NCBI GenBank assembly: GCA_023435545.1
Contig: JAEYRQ010000053.1
Location: 1 to 10,194, forward strand
Length of the DNA: 10,194 bases
Reading direction: 5' to 3'
DNA from: Pseudomonadota bacterium
Lineage (GTDB): Bacteria > Pseudomonadota > Alphaproteobacteria > Rhizobiales > Tepidamorphaceae
Both the position numbers and the translations under genes were made by a program. The notes under the pieces are model-generated. The model was given only the letters and a program-made list of their open reading frames with translations. It was not told the origin of the DNA and searched no databases. Below, one piece after another: positions 6,668-10,194 of the stretch (the stretch's first letter is position 1; the number at the start of each line of letters is the position of its first letter).

Positions 6668-7260
6668 TCCTGCAGCGGCGGATCGCGCCGTCCACCCGTC
6701 GCCACTTCGCCGCAGCGGCGATCGGTGCGCTGGCCGGTGCCGCTGCCGGGATGGGACTTGGCCTTCAGCCGGCCGGTACGATCGCCGGAGCCGTACTCGG
6801 TGGTGCGATGGCCGCGATCGCGCTCGAGGACGCACTGCGCTTCCGCGTGCCGGACCGCTGGGTCATGCTGGCGATCTTCGCCGGCCTCGCCTGGGCCGCC
6901 GCATCAGGTAGCGCGGGCGGGGCTGCGGCGCTGGCGGCGCTGGCACGGGCCCTCCTGGGAGCCGTCCTCTGTGGAGGGGCGTTCCTGCTGCTTCGGGAAG
7001 GGTTCTACAGGCTGCGCGGGGTGGACGGGCTGGGCCTGGGAGACGTCAAGCTGGCCGCCGCCGGCGGCATCTGGCTGGGGTGGGAGTTTTTCGCCGTTGC
7101 CGTCCTGGCCGCGGCTGCCGCGGCGCTGGCGGTGGTCGTCGTGCGGGTCCTGAGCGCCGGGAACTGGAGGCGCGAGCAGCGTCTGGCGTTCGGAGCGTTC
7201 CTGGCGCCGGCGATCTGGTGTGCGTGGCTCGTGCAGCAGGGAGGGGTCTCAGGTGCCTAG
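6664..7260 (+). CDS. gspO: GspO, short prepilin peptidase (A24 family)
   Basis: This is a 198-residue polytopic inner-membrane aspartic protease that cleaves the leader peptides of pseudopilins. Both catalytic aspartates are visible: D56 in 'ALEDALRFRVPDRW' and D127 in the GxGD motif 'GLGLGDVKLAAAGG'. Near the C-terminus 'RLAFGAFLAPAIW' matches the conserved FGxFL element. Hydrophobic segments fill about residues 15-55, 64-112, 128-162 and 174-192. The protein lacks the N-terminal domain with the CxxC pairs that full-length PilD/GspO enzymes (about 280 residues) use for N-methylation, so it resembles the short CpaA/TadV-type peptidases in size. The start is taken as ATG 6664, in an ATGA overlap with gspD. 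An in-frame ATG at 6637 would overlap gspD by 31 nt. There is no good ribosome-binding site of its own, so translational coupling to gspD is likely. Confidence 0.9.
   Translation: MILQRRIAPSTRRHFAAAAIGALAGAAAGMGLGLQPAGTIAGAVLGGAMAAIALEDALRFRVPDRWVMLAIFAGLAWAAASGSAGGAAALAALARALLGAVLCGGAFLLLREGFYRLRGVDGLGLGDVKLAAAGGIWLGWEFFAVAVLAAAAAALAVVVVRVLSAGNWRREQRLAFGAFLAPAIWCAWLVQQGGVSGA
7239..7246 (+). promoter_or_regulatory. Strong ribosome-binding site selecting the sel1 GTG start
   Basis: GGGAGGGG sits six bases before GTG 7253 and inside the end of gspO. It decides the start in favour of 7253 over the in-frame GTG at 7220. Confidence 0.6.
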
Positions 7261-7807
7261 CTGGAGGTTCCCCAGCGGACGAACACCGCGCGGGCTCGGC
7301 AGGATTGCCGGCGGGCTCGCCGCGGGAGTGGTGTATCTGGCGGCCGCCACCGCATTCGCAGGCGGAACCGTCGAGCGCGGCATCGCGGCATACGACCGCG
7401 GTGAACTTCACGGTGCCGCCGCGACGTGGCTGCCACTGGCCGAGCGCGGCGATCCGAAGGCGCAGACTGCGCTGGGGCTTGCCTACTACCATGGTCAGGG
7501 CGTGCCGCAGGACTACGGCGCCGCGGCGGCGTGGTATCGCCGGGCCGCGGATCAGGGATACCCGTACGCGCAGGGGTTGCTGGGATACCTGTATTTCATC
7601 GGCCAGGGCGTCTATCAGGACAATATCGAGGCGCATTTCTGGCTGAATCTCGCTGCCGCCGGCCTGCCGCCGGGCGCCGAGCGCAACCTGGTGATCGACC
7701 GACGCGGCGTCGTCCAGACCATGCTCAGCCCGCGCGAACTGCATGATGTGCAGGCGCGCGCAGCCGTATGGCAGCCGGTCCCCGTTGTTCCGGAAATCGT
7801 GCAGTAG
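7253..7807 (+). CDS. Periplasmic Sel1-repeat protein linked to T2SS
   Basis: This is a 184-residue protein. Residues 1-37 are a Sec-type signal with a basic n-region (WRFPSGRTPRGLGRIAG), a hydrophobic core and a likely cut after TAFA. Sel1-like helical repeats cover about 41-138. The clearest are 'AQTALGLAYYHGQGVPQDYGAAA' (split here as residues 71-90 and on) and the following copy 'AQGLLGYLYFIGQGVYQDN'. A short tail follows with no recognised motif. The chosen start is GTG 7253, because GGGAGGGG at 7239-7246 is six bases upstream; GTG 7220 is the alternative. The gene overlaps gspO by 8 nt, so the two are probably cotranslated. Sel1 repeats mediate protein-protein contacts, so a scaffold or assembly role for the secreton in the periplasm is possible. 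No specific function can be read from the sequence. Confidence 0.82.
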   Translation: MPSWRFPSGRTPRGLGRIAGGLAAGVVYLAAATAFAGGTVERGIAAYDRGELHGAAATWLPLAERGDPKAQTALGLAYYHGQGVPQDYGAAAAWYRRAADQGYPYAQGLLGYLYFIGQGVYQDNIEAHFWLNLAAAGLPPGAERNLVIDRRGVVQTMLSPRELHDVQARAAVWQPVPVVPEIVQ

Positions 7808-7822
7808 CCAGCACCCGGATCG

Positions 7823-7850
7823 CGGAGGCGCCGGCCTGGCTTCGCCTCCG
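7823..7850 (+). terminator. Putative terminator hairpin after sel1
   Basis: CGGAGGCG (7823-7830) and CGCCTCCG (7843-7850) are perfect 8-bp complements around a 12-base loop. The hairpin lies 16 nt after the sel1 stop codon. The following sequence, GTCTGCTTCG, is only weakly T-rich, so termination may be incomplete or the hairpin may just protect the 3' end of the mRNA. Confidence 0.5.
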
Positions 7851-7922
7851 GTCTGCTTCGAATCACGGAGCGAAGGACGGGTCGCGGAACGAGCGCGGGC
7901 TCGGTGCTGCACGGCAATCGCA

Positions 7923-7936
7923 TTGATCCCGATCAA
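7923..7936. promoter_or_regulatory. Perfect FNR/FixK-type operator upstream of the S8 protease
   Basis: TTGATCCCGATCAA matches the FNR-family consensus TTGAT-N4-ATCAA at all ten fixed bases and is palindromic across TTGATC/GATCAA. In alphaproteobacteria such boxes bind FnrL, FixK or related CRP/FNR activators that respond to low oxygen. It is 112 nt before the protease ATG. Its centre (7929.5) is about 40 bases before the start predicted from the TGTAAT hexamer at 7957-7962, the class II activator position. Confidence 0.65.
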
Positions 7937-7956
7937 GAAATCTACAGTCGCCGCAA

Positions 7957-7962
7957 TGTAAT
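7957..7962 (+). promoter_or_regulatory. -10 element of the predicted FNR-type promoter
   Basis: TGTAAT matches five of six bases of TATAAT and lies 20 bases after the end of the FNR-type box. No -35 hexamer is found at the usual distance, as expected where an activator replaces it. A second candidate, TACTAT at 7972-7977, is less well placed relative to the box. Confidence 0.45.
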
Positions 7963-8048
7963 CATTCAATGTACTATGCAGTCCGGCGCCGCGCGTGCGG
8001 GCGAAGTCGGCGTTCGAGGCATTTGCATAGCAACCCAAGGGGCTGACA

Positions 8049-10184
8049 ATGTCGAAACAACGACAAGAAGGCATTCAATCACACCCGAATTCCTCATCGT
8101 TCTGGAGCTGGCTTCTGGCAGGCGCGGCGATGGCGACCATTGCCGGAGGTTCCCTGGTCGCCGCGGTCGGGTCGGCATCGGCGGGTCTCGATGCTCCCAG
8201 AGTTTACGTGGAGGGTCAGGCCGGCGGTACGGTAGAGGCCGCCGCAGAGGTTCTTCTGCGGAAGGCTGCGGACCGCGGCCGGATTTCAGTGATCGTCCGG
8301 CTGAGCACGGACTTCGTAGCGGAAGGCGATCTCTCGGGCTTCCAGGCAGCAAACCAGCGCGTCGCCATCGCCAACGCGCAGAGCCGTGTCCTCGATGCCG
8401 TGCCCCGAGCACAGAACGTCAAGAGATATGAGACGGTGCCGATGGTGGCAATGTCGGTCACGGCCTCCGAGCTTCGCGCCCTGTTGGCCAACCCTGCCGT
8501 GTCCAGAATCACCGAAGACGTAGCCGTCGCACCGAGCCTCAACGGGAGCGTGCCGCTGATCAAGGCCAATCGACTTTGGAAGCGGGGGATCACGGGCAAC
8601 GGATGGGCGGTGGCGGTGCTCGATACCGGCGCGCAACGCAACCATCCGGCCTTCAACGGAAAAATCATATCCGAAGCCTGCTATTCGACGACTGTTGCTG
8701 GCCAATCGACTTCGGTCTGCCCCAGAGGAGTGCAGAGTTCCGTTAAGAAGGGCTCGGGTCGAAACTGTCCGGCGAACGTGCCGGGTTGCGACCACGGCAC
8801 CCATGTCGCGGGCATCGCCGTCGGCTTTCCCAGCAATCCCTACAAGGGCGTTGCCCGCGGTGGCAGTCTGATCCCGATCCAGGTGTTCAGCCGCTTCGAC
8901 AACGCCAGCGACTGCGGCGGCAACGCGCCGTGCGTGCTCAGCTACACCAGCGACCAGCTCAGTGCGCTCGAACGGGTCTTCGTGTTGCAGCGCAAGCGCA
9001 AGATAGCCTCGGTCAACATGAGCCTCGGCGGAGGTGCGTATTCCGCCAACTGCGACACCAGCGACCTCAAGCCGGCGATCGACAACCTGAGGTCGCGGAA
9101 GGTCGCCGTCGTGATAGCCAGCGGCAACAACGGGTACAACGGCTACATCAGTTCGCCGTCGTGCATTTCGTCGGCGATCGCCGTCGGCAGCACAACCAAG
9201 TCCGACCAGGTCTCGGACTTCTCGAACCACGCCGGACTGGTGGCGCTGATGGCGCCCGGCAGCAGCATTCATGCGCCGATCCTACGCAGCAAGTACGGGA
9301 CCAAGAGCGGTACGTCGATGGCGACACCGCATGTGGCAGGCGCGTGGGCATTGCTCAAGCAGTCGAAGCCGAAGGCGACCGTCTCGGAAATCCTCCGCGC
9401 GCTCGCCTGCACGGGCGTGGACGTGAAGCGTGCGAACATCACAAAGCCCCGCATCAATGTGCTCGCCGCCAACAAGGTGTTGAAGCGCCCGAAGAACCAG
9501 CAGAGCTGGACCTTCAATACACCGGCACAGGTAGACGACTGGGAGCATGAACTGGGCCGGTGGGTTCTTCGGTCTGGAACGATGTCGGTCAACGGCAGAG
9601 GCCCGACCATCTGGCTCGCCGCCACCAGCCCGTTCTGCTCGAGCAGTCTGTCGGTGACGGCGCGGGTCCGCCGTATCGACAACGACACCTCATTCAACTG
9701 GAACAGCGGCCTGTTCCTGTTCTCCAAGATCGACGCTGAGACCAACATGTCCGGCATGTGGTTCGCATATAACAAGGGCGGCGGCGGCCAGGCTGTCATC
9801 TGGCGCTTGGTTGGCCTCAATGGCCGTGACAACACCGGCGGCAGCACTGCACTGCTTTGCGTGAAGGACGGCGTGAATGTCAGGGTCGGCGGCTTCAACA
9901 ACCTGAAGGTCGTCAGCCGAAATGGCACCCATGAGTTCTCGGTGAACGGCGCGGTCGTTTGCAGCGCGACCGATCGGACGTTCGAGACAGGCAACGTCGC
10001 AATGGTAATGGCCAATCCGAGTGGTGCCAGGGATCACCGCTACGACGTCGACGACGTGTCGGTCCGGCAATTGTCGACGGAGGGAGCGCCGGAAATTGCG
10101 GCAACGAAGCCGCTGGCAATCCCGGCGGGGATGAACCCGAACGGAGTGGCCTCCCGGCCCCAGTCACAGGCGCTCGCGCGCTGA
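8049..10184 (+). CDS. Secreted subtilisin-like serine protease (S8) with C-terminal accessory domain
   Basis: This is a 711-residue precursor. The signal peptide runs to about residue 45 (hydrophobic 18-40, ending SASA). An I9-type inhibitor propeptide lies at about 76-160 (ISVIVRLSTDF...VAMSVTASELRALLANPAV). The peptidase domain spans about 165-480 and has all catalytic residues: D192 (VAVLDTG), H249 (DHGTHVAG), the oxyanion Asn N360 (VVIASGN) and S423 (GTSMATPHVAG). Twelve cysteines (211, 224, 240, 247, 289, 295, 335, 372, 454, 530, 604, 638) suggest disulfides in an exported enzyme. Residues about 485-676 form a beta-rich domain that looks like a LamG/concanavalin-type sandwich, followed by a Pro/Ala-rich tail. 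AAGGGG at 8037-8042, six bases before the ATG, supports the start. As a secreted protease beside T2SS genes it is a candidate T2SS substrate, which is inference. Confidence 0.93.
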   Translation: MSKQRQEGIQSHPNSSSFWSWLLAGAAMATIAGGSLVAAVGSASAGLDAPRVYVEGQAGGTVEAAAEVLLRKAADRGRISVIVRLSTDFVAEGDLSGFQAANQRVAIANAQSRVLDAVPRAQNVKRYETVPMVAMSVTASELRALLANPAVSRITEDVAVAPSLNGSVPLIKANRLWKRGITGNGWAVAVLDTGAQRNHPAFNGKIISEACYSTTVAGQSTSVCPRGVQSSVKKGSGRNCPANVPGCDHGTHVAGIAVGFPSNPYKGVARGGSLIPIQVFSRFDNASDCGGNAPCVLSYTSDQLSALERVFVLQRKRKIASVNMSLGGGAYSANCDTSDLKPAIDNLRSRKVAVVIASGNNGYNGYISSPSCISSAIAVGSTTKSDQVSDFSNHAGLVALMAPGSSIHAPILRSKYGTKSGTSMATPHVAGAWALLKQSKPKATVSEILRALACTGVDVKRANITKPRINVLAANKVLKRPKNQQSWTFNTPAQVDDWEHELGRWVLRSGTMSVNGRGPTIWLAATSPFCSSSLSVTARVRRIDNDTSFNWNSGLFLFSKIDAETNMSGMWFAYNKGGGGQAVIWRLVGLNGRDNTGGSTALLCVKDGVNVRVGGFNNLKVVSRNGTHEFSVNGAVVCSATDRTFETGNVAMVMANPSGARDHRYDVDDVSVRQLSTEGAPEIAATKPLAIPAGMNPNGVASRPQSQALAR

Positions 10185-10194
10185 TCGACTGTCG

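Larger units (their letters stand above)
7808..8048. other. Intergenic region before the S8 protease (241 nt), no gene seen
   Basis: No coding frame with a credible start is present. The left part holds a hairpin 16 nt after the sel1 stop. The right part is AT-richer (7915-7980) than its surroundings and contains a perfect FNR/FixK-type palindrome, a good -10 hexamer and a 7-bp direct repeat. The leader from the predicted start near 7969 to the protease ATG is about 80 nt. Confidence 0.8.

Noticed and set aside
8286..9272. 328-codon minus-strand open frame opposite the S8 protease
   Set aside because: The plus-strand protease has a complete catalytic triad and a good ribosome-binding site. 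The antisense frame is His/Arg/Val-rich and has no domain.

Overview
The window reads as chromosomal DNA of a high-GC Gram-negative bacterium, most likely an alphaproteobacterium. The evidence is the protein style of the secretion genes (a GspL-like protein with a PilN domain, a short proline-rich GspC/GspN-like protein, a subtype-b GspM), strong G/C preference at third codon positions, and a perfect FNR/FixK-type box. No tRNA, rRNA, CRISPR array, transposase or integrase was seen, so it does not look like a mobile island.

Positions 1-2379 carry the end of a plus-strand type II secretion (T2SS) operon: the C-terminus of the pseudopilin GspK, then GspL-like, GspM-like and a GspC/GspN-like protein. 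The last three are packed tightly, with 4-nt ATGA overlaps at both junctions. Positions 2393-4102 hold gspE, the assembly ATPase, on the minus strand. It converges on the gspC-like gene with a 13-nt gap. A 363-nt divergent intergenic region (4103-4465) separates gspE from the plus-strand genes gspD (secretin, probable lipoprotein), gspO (a short prepilin peptidase) and a periplasmic Sel1-repeat protein. These three also overlap: 4 nt for gspD/gspO and 8 nt for gspO/sel1. A hairpin at 7823-7850 may end this unit.

After a 241-nt non-coding region comes a large secreted subtilisin-family (S8) protease, 8049-10184. It has a signal peptide, an inhibitor propeptide, a complete Asp/His/Ser triad, 12 cysteines and an unassigned C-terminal domain of about 190 residues. 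Its upstream region carries TTGATCCCGATCAA, and 20 nt after it TGTAAT. This is the spacing expected of a class II FNR/FixK-activated promoter.

Taken together, the genes describe one export machine. GspE powers pseudopilus assembly. GspL and GspM form the inner-membrane platform. The GspC-like protein links the platform to the secretin. GspO processes the pseudopilins. GspD is the outer-membrane gate, and the S8 protease is a plausible cargo. Missing from the window and presumably upstream are gspF and the pseudopilins GspG-J. The points most worth following are the oxygen-type regulatory box in front of the protease, the protease's own C-terminal domain, the Sel1 protein coupled to gspO, and the possible self-piloting secretin.
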